From Chloroflexota bacterium (GTDB taxonomy: Bacteria > Chloroflexota > Chloroflexia > Chloroflexales > Chloroflexaceae): 50,392 nucleotides of DNA. Where the stretch lies: the NCBI GenBank assembly GCA_030550625.1, contig JAUQOZ010000022.1:1-50392 (forward strand), written 5' to 3'. Position numbers and translations under genes: made by a program. Shown here piece after piece: positions 34,917-44,354 of the stretch. The notes under the pieces were generated by a model. The model had not been told where the DNA came from, searched no databases, and saw nothing but the letters and a program-made list of their open reading frames with translations. Within the stretch, counting starts at the first letter, position 1. Each line of letters opens with the position of its first letter.

Positions 34917-36392
34917 CTACAACTCAACCGGCGCTTGCACCCGTGTGGCTTGGCGCAAGCGGGGCGACTGTTCCCACAGCCGTTCGCGCCGCATCATTGC
35001 CACGAAGACATCAACGATCTGCGCATCCCAATGACTGCCTCGCCCACGTTGAATGACCTGTAGCGCCTGTTCGGGATCAAGCGCCGCGCGATAGGCGCGA
35101 TCGGCAGTCAGCGCCTCGAAGGCATCGGCGACTGCCAAAATCCGCGCGCCGAGCGGAATTTCATCACCCCGCAGACCCAACGGATAGCCATTGCCATCGA
35201 CGCGCTCGTGGTGGGCCGCAATCAGCGGCAATATATCGCGCAATCCGTGAATCTGTTCGAGGATACGCACCCCGATTTGGGGGTGGCGGCGCATTTGGAG
35301 CAACTCTTCGGCAGTCAGTGGCCCCGCCTTGAGCAAGACATCGTCACGCACCCCGATCTTGCCAATGTCATGCAGCAACCCGGCATAATGAATCCGCTCG
35401 ATTTCAGCCTCGCTCAGGCCCAATTCCATCGCCAAGCGGACGGCATAGCGCGTGACTTGGCGCGAGTGGCCGTATGTATAGGCATCACGCGCCTCGATAG
35501 CGCCTGCCAGCGCCGCAATCATCTGCTCGTATTGATCCTTGAGCGCGCGGTACAGCCGGGCATTGTCAAGAGCGGCGGCAATCTGCGACGCAAAGACTTC
35601 GATCAGGTGCCGTTCGGCGGCATCAAAGGGCGGCTGTTCATCAGAGCGCGCCAAATCAAGCATACCAATCGCCCGATCGCGACTGCGCAACACCACTTCG
35701 ATCGAGCGTCCCTGTGATGTGGCTGGCAAGGCGACGAGGCTACGATGAGCAGCAGACAGCGTCTGTTCATCAACCGCAGCCAAGCGCAGATGATGGCCCG
35801 CCGCGGAACCGATCAGCACCACTAAGGTCTCATCATTGGCATCAATCAGCGACAAACCGATATGGATGGGCGCAAAACGCCGGCCTACGAACTCGACCAA
35901 ACGAGCGGTCTGCTCTTCAATATCAAGTGAGGTAGCGATCGCTTGGCTAAACTGATACATCAACACCAGATCCGACAACCGTTCTTTCTCACGCCGGATC
36001 CGGCGTATCTCCAACGCCGTGCGGATCGTTTTTTGCAACTGCTCGGCATCAACCGGCTTGGCGATGTAATCAAGCGCACCGAGTTTCAACGCCTCGCGCG
36101 CCGTTTCAACCGTCGCATTCGCCGTCATGACAATAACGTCGGTGTCGAGATAGTGAGTGCGCAGATGGTGGATTAAGGTAATGCCATCGACGTGCGGCAT
36201 TTGAAGATCGGTCACCACGAGATCAAAGGGTTGCTGTTGCAGAATTGTGAGCGCCGCCAGCCCATGCTCGGCGACAACCACGTCATAGTCACGGCGCAGG
36301 AGGAGACGGCAAAACTCGCGGATATTGGTCTCATCTTCCACAACGAGGATCCGGGGGCGGGCAATCGGAGAGGGACTTGCATAATCCGCCAT
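34917..36392 (-). CDS. Response regulator REC-GAF-HD-GYP (c-di-GMP phosphodiesterase)
   Basis: 491 residues. The receiver spans about 13-130 (ILVVEDETNIREF, phosphoacceptor in LVVTDLQMPHVDG, lysine in YIAKPVDA). A GAF-like sensor domain spans about 150-290. The HD-GYP domain has HSRQVTRYAVRLAM, YAGLLHDIGKIGV, HHERVDGNGYPLG and ILAVADAFEALTADRAYR, with every canonical metal residue and the GYP loop. Such enzymes hydrolyse cyclic di-GMP to pGpG or GMP when the receiver is phosphorylated. This is the only c-di-GMP metabolic enzyme in the window; a possible receptor is the MshEN-repeat protein at 3955. No kinase is directly adjacent; the chemosensory CheA upstream on the same strand is one candidate. 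Confidence 0.93.
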   Translation of the reverse strand: MADYASPSPIARPRILVVEDETNIREFCRLLLRRDYDVVVAEHGLAALTILQQQPFDLVVTDLQMPHVDGITLIHHLRTHYLDTDVIVMTANATVETAREALKLGALDYIAKPVDAEQLQKTIRTALEIRRIRREKERLSDLVLMYQFSQAIATSLDIEEQTARLVEFVGRRFAPIHIGLSLIDANDETLVVLIGSAAGHHLRLAAVDEQTLSAAHRSLVALPATSQGRSIEVVLRSRDRAIGMLDLARSDEQPPFDAAERHLIEVFASQIAAALDNARLYRALKDQYEQMIAALAGAIEARDAYTYGHSRQVTRYAVRLAMELGLSEAEIERIHYAGLLHDIGKIGVRDDVLLKAGPLTAEELLQMRRHPQIGVRILEQIHGLRDILPLIAAHHERVDGNGYPLGLRGDEIPLGARILAVADAFEALTADRAYRAALDPEQALQVIQRGRGSHWDAQIVDVFVAMMRRERLWEQSPRLRQATRVQAPVEL

Positions 36393-36571
36393 ATGAGAGG
36401 CTCCTCAGATCGACAATAGGCAGGCGCAGTGCATGATCAATTACTACCCTAAGGTAGTATAACCATGCCAACGTTGCACCAAGACTACAGCGGCAACGTG
36501 GCTGATGACAATATTGCCATTAGCATGTGGATTTGGCGCGCCGCCCATCAGCCCGTGTGCAGCGCCGGCCC

Positions 36572-36952
36572 TCACGATTCCGCTTGATTACGGCGAGCGA
36601 AGTAATTTTGCAACCGCCGCTCAAGCTCATCAAAATCGAACGGTTTGGTTAAATATTCGTTCACACCAGTGCGGAGGGCATTCTTCTCGGTGTCGGGGGT
36701 GCCGAAGGCCGTCACCATAATGACATAGATTTGCGAGCGATTCTGGCGAAGCGTGCGCACCAACTCGATGCCACCCATGCGCGGCATATTCATGTCGGTG
36801 ATGATCACATCACAATCATGAACCGCCAACTTCTCAAGGGCATCAATCCCATCTTCGGCTTCGATGACATCGTAGCCGCTATTCCGCAGCAAAAACCGGT
36901 ACAACCGGCGTGTTGCGGCATCATCTTCAACAACCATGATTGTGGGTGGCAC
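36572..36952 (-). CDS. Single-domain response regulator (receiver only)
   Basis: 126 residues, one CheY-like receiver with the acidic pair in IMVVEDDAATRRLY, phosphoacceptor aspartate in DVIITDMNMPRMGG, threonine in IMVTAFG and lysine in EYLTKPFDFDE. It has no output domain, so it would signal by protein contact or as a phosphate sink. It lies between ldh and the HD-GYP gene on the same strand (about 180 bases from the latter), so it may be expressed separately. Confidence 0.9.
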   Translation of the reverse strand: MPPTIMVVEDDAATRRLYRFLLRNSGYDVIEAEDGIDALEKLAVHDCDVIITDMNMPRMGGIELVRTLRQNRSQIYVIMVTAFGTPDTEKNALRTGVNEYLTKPFDFDELERRLQNYFARRNQAES

Positions 36953-36982
36953 GGCGCACTCTCCTCGGCTGCTGGGTTCGCC

Positions 36983-37933
36983 CTAACTGACGTGAGCCAG
37001 ATTCTCTTTCAGGATCGCGGCTGAACGCTGGAAGAGCGCAATTTCTTGTTCCGACAAGGGCAAATTGAGCACTTCTTCCGCGCCATCGCGCCCGACGATC
37101 GTCGGCAAGCTGATTGCAATCCCGGTCACGCCATACTGGCCGGTCATCAGGCTACTAATCGTCATGACCGTATGTTGGTCGCGCAGCACCGCTTCAGCAA
37201 TCGAAAGCAAGCCCAAACCAATCGCGTAATAGGTTGCTCGCTTGCGCTTGATAATCTCATACGCGGCATTGCGCGTCTGTTCGAGAATGGCATCGAGCGC
37301 CGCTTGATCGTACCCCTGCCCATTAGCGCCGACAAAATCGACCAGCCGGACGCCGGCGATATTTGCCAAGCTCCAAAGCGCTAGCTCGCTATCACCATGT
37401 TCACCGACAATATAGGCATGCACCGAGCGCGGATCAACCCCATAATGCTGGCCGAGCAAGTACCGGAAGCGGGCGGTATCAAGGATCGTGCCCGACCCGA
37501 TCACCCGATTGGCTGCCGGGCCAGCAATCTGGGCGCCGATCGTGGTGAGAATGTCAACCGGGTTGGTGGCTACCACAATAATGCCATCATCGTTGGCGGC
37601 AAGAATGGCTGGGATGATCTCGCGGAAGATGGCGGCATTGCGGCCAAGCAGGTCGAGGCGGGTTTCACCGGGCCGCTGGTTGGCGCCGGCAGCGATGACG
37701 ATCAGGTCTGCGCCGGCTAGATCGGCGTAGGTGCCGGCATAGATCCGCATCGGGCGCACGAAGGGCAAGCCGTGGTTGAGATCCATCGCTTCACCTTCGG
37801 CGCGGGCATGATCAATATCAATCAGCACCAACTCGTTGGCAAGGCTACGCTGCATCAGCGCATATGCAAAGGAGGTGCCAACCATCCCTGTGCCCACCAC
37901 GCCAACTTTGCCGGTGCGTTTCCGTAAACTCAT
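36983..37933 (-). CDS. ldh: L-lactate dehydrogenase
   Basis: 316 residues from the ATG at 37933, which has AGGAGG upstream; 15 more residues are open but unsupported. The NAD-binding loop is VVGTGMVGTSFAYALM, the acidic residue after strand 2 is VLIDID, the active-site loop is GANQRPGETRLDLL, and the catalytic pair lies in ILDTARFRYLL and GEHGDSELALWS. The loop position that separates lactate from malate dehydrogenase is Q (malate enzymes have R), which points to pyruvate/lactate. It interconverts pyruvate and L-lactate in the cytoplasm. Its neighbours are signalling genes with no metabolic link. Confidence 0.92.
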   Translation of the reverse strand: MSLRKRTGKVGVVGTGMVGTSFAYALMQRSLANELVLIDIDHARAEGEAMDLNHGLPFVRPMRIYAGTYADLAGADLIVIAAGANQRPGETRLDLLGRNAAIFREIIPAILAANDDGIIVVATNPVDILTTIGAQIAGPAANRVIGSGTILDTARFRYLLGQHYGVDPRSVHAYIVGEHGDSELALWSLANIAGVRLVDFVGANGQGYDQAALDAILEQTRNAAYEIIKRKRATYYAIGLGLLSIAEAVLRDQHTVMTISSLMTGQYGVTGIAISLPTIVGRDGAEEVLNLPLSEQEIALFQRSAAILKENLAHVS

Positions 37934-38048
37934 GCGCAACCTCCTGTCACTTTCCTTTTTAATCATACCATATCGCACTAGAGGTTGCGCATCTGGCGCC
38001 GGTAATCGACCGATGTCATCAATTTGTTATCTGTGGCAAACATAAGAA

Positions 38049-38068
38049 GGCCGGATCATCATCCGGCC
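38049..38068 (-). terminator. Hairpin after the STAS gene
   Basis: An 8-bp stem GGCCGGAT/ATCCGGCC (38049-38056 with 38061-38068) with a 4-base loop and a short TTCTT tail on the minus strand, 41 bases past the STAS stop. Confidence 0.6.
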
Positions 38069-38108
38069 CTTGCGCTGATTGCACCCACTGTCTGCCTTTT
38101 CGCAGACC

Positions 38109-38435
38109 TTAACGATATGCCGCAAGATCGCGCTCTTCGATCGTGGGCATATACCGCGCCATTTCAACCATTTTAAAGATTTTCTGGTGATGTGGCGTCA
38201 CATTCATCGCAAAGAGTTGATACCCCGATTTGCGCGCATTCACGACAAATTTCAGCAATGCTGAAATACCGGCTGAATTGATAAACGAGACTTCACTAAA
38301 ATCGAGCACGGTAATTGGACGCATCTCTTGGCATTCAGCAGCAATGGCGGCAGCCGAGATTGCATCAACGCTCGTGGTCAGGATGTGGAGCACCACCACA
38401 TCACCAAACTCTTCCCGTCGAATAATGTCGCTCAT
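38109..38435 (-). CDS. STAS-domain anti-sigma factor antagonist
   Basis: 108 residues, one SpoIIAA/RsbV-like STAS domain. VLDFSEVSFINSAGISALLKF carries the conserved serine that the partner kinase would phosphorylate. Its ATG overlaps the TGA of the upstream anti-sigma kinase gene (ATGA), so the two are made together. In partner switching the unphosphorylated form sequesters the kinase and frees a sigma factor or other target. No sigma gene is adjacent. The SpoIIE-type phosphatase at 40670 is the likely enzyme that reactivates it. Confidence 0.9.
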   Translation of the reverse strand: MSDIIRREEFGDVVVLHILTTSVDAISAAAIAAECQEMRPITVLDFSEVSFINSAGISALLKFVVNARKSGYQLFAMNVTPHHQKIFKMVEMARYMPTIEERDLAAYR

Positions 38436-38860
38436 TGTTGCCGATCCTTCCGATACAAACGGAGCGTAAGCACCGTCCCTTGCTGTGATGAATCCACTTC
38501 GTAATCGTCCACCAGCGCGCTAATCAGGTACATCCCGAAGCCGCGCAAGTAACCGGCATCGAGCCGTTCATCATCAATCACATGCCGCGAGAAATCGAGC
38601 CGTTCCACCCCGCCGCCCTGATCGCTGATCCGGATTTCGAGCTTATCGCCGTCGATATCAAAGATCACACCGACGAGCTTCGCCGTATCACCGCGGTTGC
38701 CGTGATCAATCGCATTATTAACCGCCTCACTCACCGCAAGTTTCAGATCTTCGACTCGTTCCGGGCTCAGGCCGGCGGCGCTGCCGATTTCAGCCGCACT
38801 GGCGCGCACCACTCGTTCGAAGATCGGAATTGACGGAATTCGCAGCTCTACTCGTTGCAT
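38432..38860 (-). CDS. Anti-sigma factor serine kinase (RsbW/SpoIIAB-like)
   Basis: 142 residues, a GHKL ATP-binding domain. The N-box is LAVSEAVNNAIDHGN, G1 is IRISDQGGGV and G2 is YLRGFGMYLISALVDDYEVD. There is no histidine phosphoacceptor, so it is of the serine-kinase type that phosphorylates a STAS protein. It is translationally coupled to the STAS gene downstream. The target it binds when free (sigma factor or other) is not in the window. Confidence 0.9.
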   Translation of the reverse strand: MQRVELRIPSIPIFERVVRASAAEIGSAAGLSPERVEDLKLAVSEAVNNAIDHGNRGDTAKLVGVIFDIDGDKLEIRISDQGGGVERLDFSRHVIDDERLDAGYLRGFGMYLISALVDDYEVDSSQQGTVLTLRLYRKDRQQ

Positions 38861-38937
38861 GCTTGTGCCTCTACGCGCGTTGCTCGATTCGCACCAATCC
38901 TAGTGTAGCGAACGGAGCGAACCAGAGTATTGCCAAA

Positions 38938-40500
38938 TTACGAGGAGAGACGAGAGGTCGAAGGAGAACGTGGCCGTGTCACTCCATTCATTGTCGCCGT
39001 CTGGCGCACGAGATGATCGTAGCGGCGCAGGTAGGCTTTGCCCAGCGACGTATTGCCAACTTGCAGATAGCAGGCGCCGAGGTAATAGAGCGCTTGCGCA
39101 TGGCGCGGATTGCGGCGTAGCACCTTTTCAAACAGCGGGATGGCGCGCGCCGGCTCAAGCAATTCTTTGTAACAGAGGCCGAGCATAAACTGCGTTTCCA
39201 GATCGTCGGGCCACTGTTCGAGCACCTGCTGAAATTCGCGCGCTGCGAGATCGTAGCGACCGCGCCGGATGTACATGTAACCTAGATCAAAGCGCAACGA
39301 ATGGGCATCAGGGGCTAATTGAACTGCTTTGCGCCACGCAGCCAGCGCCCACGTATCACGCCCCAACGAGTTATAGACGAAACCAAGCAGGTAGTGAGCC
39401 TGCGCATCGGTAGGCATCAGTTGCACAGCACGCTCGAACGCGCGTGCCGCCTGCGCATTCATCCCCATATCATAGAGGAGTTTGCCCATCTGTAAGAAGA
39501 GCTGGCCGTGGTGCGGGTTGAGACGGGCGCAAGCGAAGAGAATTTCGTAGGCCTGTTTCGGCTTCTTTTGCAACCGCAAGATGGCGCTCATGCGCAAGCG
39601 GGCATCGACATAGTGGCGATGCTGCGGCGGCACCTGTTCGTATTCCTCGTAAGCTTCTTCAAACCGGCGCTGGCGGGCGAGCAGGTTGCCCAACAAGTAG
39701 CGCGCAGCGTATTCTTGTGGCCGCCATTGCAACAACGCGCGATAGATCCGTTCAGCCTCTTCTTCGTAGCCTTGTTGCTTGAGGGCTTGGCTTAAGCGGT
39801 AATACCACTGCGCCACCTCTTCTTCGCTGCGGTTGACCAGCGGTTCGTCGGGCACCGGCTCCGGCGAGACAAAGGTCGGCTCGACCCGCAACGCTTCAGC
39901 AAAGCAGCGCTGGGCCAATTCGTGCGCGCCGTGACTCTGGTGCATCAAGCCCATGTAGTAGCGCGGTTCGGCGGCTTGCGGGCGGGCGTTGCAGGCGCTG
40001 CTAAAGTGAATGTACGCCCTCCCGGCGTCGTCAATCCGCTGGTAGCAGCGGCCAAGCGCAAAGTGGGCTTCGTAGAGGTTGGGGTTGTGTTCGAGCGTCT
40101 CTTTGAACGCGGCAATCGCCCGATCGATCTGGCCAAGCGCGGCAAACGCTACCCCAAGGTTGTAGTGCGCTTCAGCCAATTGCGGATCGGTTTGCACTGC
40201 CTCAAGATACTCGCGCAACGCCTCTTCCCAATGATCCTGAAACGCGAGCGAATTGCCGATATAGAGGTAGATGATGGCCCGTTCTCGCTCGTAGATTTGG
40301 GCCTGCTCTTCACCATCAACATACGCGGCGATGAGCGCTGCTTTGAAATGTTCGATCGCATCGGCATAGGCCGCGCGCAGGTATGAACGCATCCCCTGAC
40401 TAAACGCTGCCCCTAGCCGTGTGCCGGTCATGAAACGCTCGCTACCGCTAAAGGTGTCAAGGTCGAGGGGCATAAATTGGAGTTCGTTCGTTGATGCCAT
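38938..40500 (-). CDS. TPR-repeat protein
   Basis: 520 residues, almost entirely tetratricopeptide repeats (about ten, e.g. LAEAHYNLGVAFAALGQIDR, YEAHFALGRCYQRIDDAGR, DAQAHYLLGFVYNSLGRDT). It has no signal peptide or membrane segment. It is probably a cytoplasmic scaffold for protein complexes. It lies between the chemosensory operon (170 bases upstream) and the anti-sigma pair on the same strand, so a role in coupling these signalling modules is possible but not shown. A gap of about 75 bases separates it from the kinase gene. Confidence 0.85.
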   Translation of the reverse strand: MASTNELQFMPLDLDTFSGSERFMTGTRLGAAFSQGMRSYLRAAYADAIEHFKAALIAAYVDGEEQAQIYERERAIIYLYIGNSLAFQDHWEEALREYLEAVQTDPQLAEAHYNLGVAFAALGQIDRAIAAFKETLEHNPNLYEAHFALGRCYQRIDDAGRAYIHFSSACNARPQAAEPRYYMGLMHQSHGAHELAQRCFAEALRVEPTFVSPEPVPDEPLVNRSEEEVAQWYYRLSQALKQQGYEEEAERIYRALLQWRPQEYAARYLLGNLLARQRRFEEAYEEYEQVPPQHRHYVDARLRMSAILRLQKKPKQAYEILFACARLNPHHGQLFLQMGKLLYDMGMNAQAARAFERAVQLMPTDAQAHYLLGFVYNSLGRDTWALAAWRKAVQLAPDAHSLRFDLGYMYIRRGRYDLAAREFQQVLEQWPDDLETQFMLGLCYKELLEPARAIPLFEKVLRRNPRHAQALYYLGACYLQVGNTSLGKAYLRRYDHLVRQTATMNGVTRPRSPSTSRLSS

Positions 40501-40669
40501 GGCTCACCTCGGCGACCAGACAGATGCTGATTTCTACTATAACATGCCCCTCGCCCTCCGTATATTGGAGAATCGTCATTTAGAAGTATACGACAGTATA
40601 TAGTTTTCTTCACGATCGGCGTCATTGGGGCAGGCGCGCGCACCTGCCCCAACCACGCTAACCCGGCGA

Positions 40670-41806
40670 TTACGCAACCTCGCGGTAATCATCTAACGTC
40701 AATCGGATCTGTTGGATCAATTCGCGCGCCAAGCCACGGCCCAACATGGCCTGCGCCGGTGCTTGCAGGCGGGGCAACAGTTCGCGCCATGCCTCAGCGT
40801 CAGCCGGAATGTCGCCGGCAAAGAGGGTATCCCATAACGGTTCGAGGCGATCACTGCCGACGACATCCGCGACGACGCTGCGGATTTCCGCGGTGAGATC
40901 GAGCAAGCGCCGCCGCAAAATCACCATAGTCATATCATCGCTCAGCACGCCGTTTGTCCACGCCCGCACTTCATGCACGAGCGCCGCAGCCAGCGCGCGC
41001 GGTTTGCGCTGCGGTTGGGCCATGACCAACTCAGCCAGCCGCTCGAAACCTAAGATTTGACCATCAGGGCTCTCGGCTTCGATCAGGCCATCGGTATAGA
41101 GCAACAGGCTCTCGCCGGGGGCAATGGCGGCGCTTAACTCAGTATATTCGCTCTCATAATCCACTCCTAACGGCAACCCGCTGACTTCCAGCTCGCGCAG
41201 CTCATCAGTGACTATCAGCGGAAAGGTATGCCCGGCGTTGGCGCAACAGATCACGCCGCTCCGCGGTTCGAGCTGCAAGTAGAGCATGGTCACCATGCCA
41301 TGCGGAATCTCGCTCAACACACCGCGATTGACGGCAGCCAGCGTGGTCGCCGGATCAGCGTTACGGCGCGCTTCGTGCCGAAAGACAGTGCGCGCCACCG
41401 CCATGCGCAAGGCGGCGGGCAAGCCCTTGCCGCTGACATCACCAATCATGATGCCGTGCCTCCCATTAGCCAACGGCAAAAAGTCGTACAAATCACCGCC
41501 AAGATCGCGAGCCGGCAGCGAAATGGCCGTCACTTCCCAGCCGGGCAGGTGCGGCGCCGCCTCTAACAGCAAGCCCTGCTGAATATCGCGGGCCAATTGC
41601 AATTCTTGTTCGATCTCGCGCGCCCGCCGCTGGGCCGCTTCATCAATGACCGGCGCTGGCATCGGCGGCGGCGGCGGTGGCGGATCAGGAGGTGCGGCGC
41701 TGCGCCGTGCGGTGATCAGGCTACGCGGGTGATGGGCCAAGAGACTCGGCCACACCCGCCGCCGGATCACGAGTTCGGATAACACACGACCGTTACGGGC
41801 AGCCAT
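40670..41806 (-). CDS. SpoIIE/RsbU-type PP2C phosphatase
   Basis: 378 residues. An Ala/Pro-rich N-terminus with a run of prolines (about 42-50) leads to a signalling helix (EIEQELQLARDIQQGLLL). The PP2C domain has metal aspartates in ARDLGGDLYDFLPL, GIMIGDVSGKGLPAALRM, LLLYTDGLIEA and LSDDMTMVIL. A C-terminal helical tail (about 310-378) follows. Such enzymes dephosphorylate STAS proteins of the SpoIIAA type. It follows cheR with no gap, as the last gene of the chemosensory operon. A phosphatase as operon output is unusual and points to the STAS/kinase pair at 38109-38860. Confidence 0.92.
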   Translation of the reverse strand: MAARNGRVLSELVIRRRVWPSLLAHHPRSLITARRSAAPPDPPPPPPPMPAPVIDEAAQRRAREIEQELQLARDIQQGLLLEAAPHLPGWEVTAISLPARDLGGDLYDFLPLANGRHGIMIGDVSGKGLPAALRMAVARTVFRHEARRNADPATTLAAVNRGVLSEIPHGMVTMLYLQLEPRSGVICCANAGHTFPLIVTDELRELEVSGLPLGVDYESEYTELSAAIAPGESLLLYTDGLIEAESPDGQILGFERLAELVMAQPQRKPRALAAALVHEVRAWTNGVLSDDMTMVILRRRLLDLTAEIRSVVADVVGSDRLEPLWDTLFAGDIPADAEAWRELLPRLQAPAQAMLGRGLARELIQQIRLTLDDYREVA

Positions 41807-43231
41807 TTAACGCTCTCCATCGAGCCGGTCGATCCAACGCCGGCAACTCTCGGCCAGCCAATGGGCAGCCACGCCTTCAAGCAGGTGATCGGGCGGCAAC
41901 GTGGCCAACAATCGCTCTGCATTCCGGTATTCACGCACTGCATCCGTCATCCGTCCCGTTTGGCGGTAGCACTCGGCAAGGTGAAACGCCACCAACGGCG
42001 ACTCGGTGCTCAAATAGCGCGCCCGCTCAAAATGGCGAATGGCCAACGGCAGTTGTTGCTGCCGCTCGTAAATCAACCCCAGCAAGATGTGCGCCTCAGT
42101 GACCAATGGATTCAATTCGAGTGCGCGGCGCGCTTCGGCCAACGCCAGATCGAGATCGCCCCGATTAGCATGGGCCTGCGCCGCCAATGCCAACACTGCC
42201 GGCGCGTGGCGTCCGGCCAACGGCGCGCGGGCAAACAAGTCGAGCGCCGCCTCAAGCTGCCCACTGTCAATCAAGCGCCGGCCCTCGTGTACCACCGTCT
42301 CATCGGTAAACAGTGGCGCCCCCACCCCCGCTTGCACCGCCGGACGCAACCGACCCGATCGGGGAGATGAGACGGGCCGTTTATCCGCCGGCGCCACCGT
42401 TGCGCGCTGCCGTGGCGGATCTTTCCGGTACAGAAACGCGCCATCAACCGCCACTGGGCGTAGCCGGTCAAAAATGTTCCACAACGTTTCAGAAAAACCC
42501 AAACAGAGCGTACCGCCCTCCGCTAGAATATCATAGAAGCGCGCCATGAGAGTCCGGCAGGTATCGATCGAGAAGTAGATGGTCACATTTTGGCAAAAGA
42601 GAATGTGTGTCCCTCGCGCCGCCAACGGAAACGGTTCGAGCAAGTTATGCTGTGCAAAAGTTACCAACCGGCGCACCCGTTCATGGACAGCCAAGCCGCC
42701 TTCAGCAGGAACAAAGAAACGGGCGCGTTGCCCCGGCGTGACATTGGCCAGCGTCCGCCCGCGATAAACGCCATGGCGCGCTTTGTCGAGCGCGGCCGCG
42801 CTGAGATCGGTGGCCAGAATCTCGACCGGGCGCGGCAGCGGTTCCCCTAGCGCCTCGAGCGCAGTGATCGCAATCGAATAGGGTTCTTCACCGGTAGCGC
42901 AGCCAGCGCTCCAGATTTTGATCGGCGCTCCCGGCGGCAAGGTTGCGTGCAAGGCGGGCAACAAGGTTTTGCGCAGCGCCTCAATATGGGGCCGATTCCG
43001 AAAGAACACCGTCTCGTGATTGAGCAACAACTCAGCCAGTTGTTGCAATTCAGCCCGATCGGCGCTCAACGCCAGATCAGCCACGTACTGCGCCGGCGCG
43101 CGCCGCACTGCCTCAGCGCGCCGTTCGACCGCACTGCGTAACGTCATCAGCCGCGCATCGTCGAGCAACACGCCACAGTAGCGCGCCAACAAATCGCGCA
43201 AGGCGCTCAGCGATTCAGGCGGCAGTGTCAT
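41807..43231 (-). CDS. cheR: Chemotaxis methyltransferase CheR with TPR tail
   Basis: 474 residues. The N-terminal helical domain and SAM-binding domain are typical: LLNHETVFFRNRPHIEALRK, IKIWSAGCATGEEPYSIAI, ILATDLSAAALDKARHGVYRG, and the FCQNVTIYFS-type motif. The last 180 residues are TPR repeats (LALAAQAHANRGDLDLALAE; AHILLGLIYERQQQLPLAI), as in CheR proteins of alternative (Frz, Pil-Chp or ACF-type) systems. It methylates glutamates of the MCP at 46946. It overlaps cheB by four bases. Confidence 0.93.
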   Translation of the reverse strand: MTLPPESLSALRDLLARYCGVLLDDARLMTLRSAVERRAEAVRRAPAQYVADLALSADRAELQQLAELLLNHETVFFRNRPHIEALRKTLLPALHATLPPGAPIKIWSAGCATGEEPYSIAITALEALGEPLPRPVEILATDLSAAALDKARHGVYRGRTLANVTPGQRARFFVPAEGGLAVHERVRRLVTFAQHNLLEPFPLAARGTHILFCQNVTIYFSIDTCRTLMARFYDILAEGGTLCLGFSETLWNIFDRLRPVAVDGAFLYRKDPPRQRATVAPADKRPVSSPRSGRLRPAVQAGVGAPLFTDETVVHEGRRLIDSGQLEAALDLFARAPLAGRHAPAVLALAAQAHANRGDLDLALAEARRALELNPLVTEAHILLGLIYERQQQLPLAIRHFERARYLSTESPLVAFHLAECYRQTGRMTDAVREYRNAERLLATLPPDHLLEGVAAHWLAESCRRWIDRLDGER

Positions 43232-44313
43232 ACAATGCTCGCAGAAGCAGAAAACCGTTCACGCAACACGGCAAGAATCTGATCGGGCGACAAAACTAGT
43301 TCCGCCGCTCCTAATTCAATCGCCGCCCGCGGCATGCCGAAGATGGTGCAACTCGCCTCATCTTGGGCGATGGTCAGGCCGCCAGCCCGCCGGATAGCGC
43401 GCATGCCCACTGCGCCATCGCGTCCCATGCCGGTGAGCAAGACCCCTACCGCACTCGCGCCGTACAATTCGGCCACCGCCGTCATCGTAATATCGATCGA
43501 TGGCCGTTGCAGCAACAGCGGCGACATGCTCAGCCGCACCGTCCCATCAGGTTTGATCAGCAGATCAGCCCGATCAGGTGCAAGCAGGGCCACGCCGGGG
43601 CGCACCGGCCTCCCCTCGGCAGCCAGTTCGATCGGAATGGCGCTCGCTTCGGCGAGCCATTCGGCCATCCCGGCGCCAAAGCCCTGCGCGATATGCTGCA
43701 CCACCAACACTGCCGCCGGGAACTGCGCCGGCAAGCCGGCCAACAATTGGCGCACGACCTTGGGGCCGCCGGTAGAAGCGCCTATCACGATCACCGGAAA
43801 GTGACCGGGAGCGATCCGCGGCCCACGCACATGATGCGGCGTGTCAGCGAGCGCGTTGTCGAGTTCGGGTGGCGGGTGGCGCCGCCCGCGCAGATGAGTG
43901 ACCACCTTCACCCGCGCTAGCAACTTCACGCGCCGGATCAACATGCGGCGCAGATGATCAAGCGATCCGCTATCGGTTAAGCTTGGCTTCTCCATAACCT
44001 CGAGCGCGCCGGCGGCCAACGCTTCAAATGAGGTGTTGGCGTCTTGCCCGCTGACCGCAGCCGACAAGACTAGAATCGGCGTCGGATGGTACGCCATAAT
44101 CTGGCGCGTCGTCTCGACGCCATCGAGCACCGGCATGCGCACATCGAGCGTGATCAGATCAGGGCGAAGTTCGGCAGTCAGCGCGATCGCCGTCTTGCCA
44201 TCGCCGGCCTCACCGACAACCCGAATAGCCGGATCGCTTTCCAGCATTTGGCGCAGCAAGCGCCGCATCAGCGCCGAGTCATCGACGATCAGGATGCGCA
44301 GCGGGTTGGTCAT
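43228..44313 (-). CDS. cheB: Chemotaxis methylesterase CheB
   Basis: 361 residues. An N-terminal receiver (ILIVDDSALMRRLLRQML, phosphoacceptor in LITLDVRMPVLDG) is linked to a CheB methylesterase domain with serine in VIVIGASTGGPK, histidine in LVVQHIAQGFGAGMAEWL and aspartate in LLTGMGRDGAVGM. It removes methyl groups or deamidates the MCP when phosphorylated by CheA. Tight spacing with cheR supports adaptation within one system. Confidence 0.95.
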   Translation of the reverse strand: MTNPLRILIVDDSALMRRLLRQMLESDPAIRVVGEAGDGKTAIALTAELRPDLITLDVRMPVLDGVETTRQIMAYHPTPILVLSAAVSGQDANTSFEALAAGALEVMEKPSLTDSGSLDHLRRMLIRRVKLLARVKVVTHLRGRRHPPPELDNALADTPHHVRGPRIAPGHFPVIVIGASTGGPKVVRQLLAGLPAQFPAAVLVVQHIAQGFGAGMAEWLAEASAIPIELAAEGRPVRPGVALLAPDRADLLIKPDGTVRLSMSPLLLQRPSIDITMTAVAELYGASAVGVLLTGMGRDGAVGMRAIRRAGGLTIAQDEASCTIFGMPRAAIELGAAELVLSPDQILAVLRERFSASASIV

Positions 44314-44354
44314 GGGTATCTACTCGCCGGGTATGCCGCCGATTGGCTGCGCTG

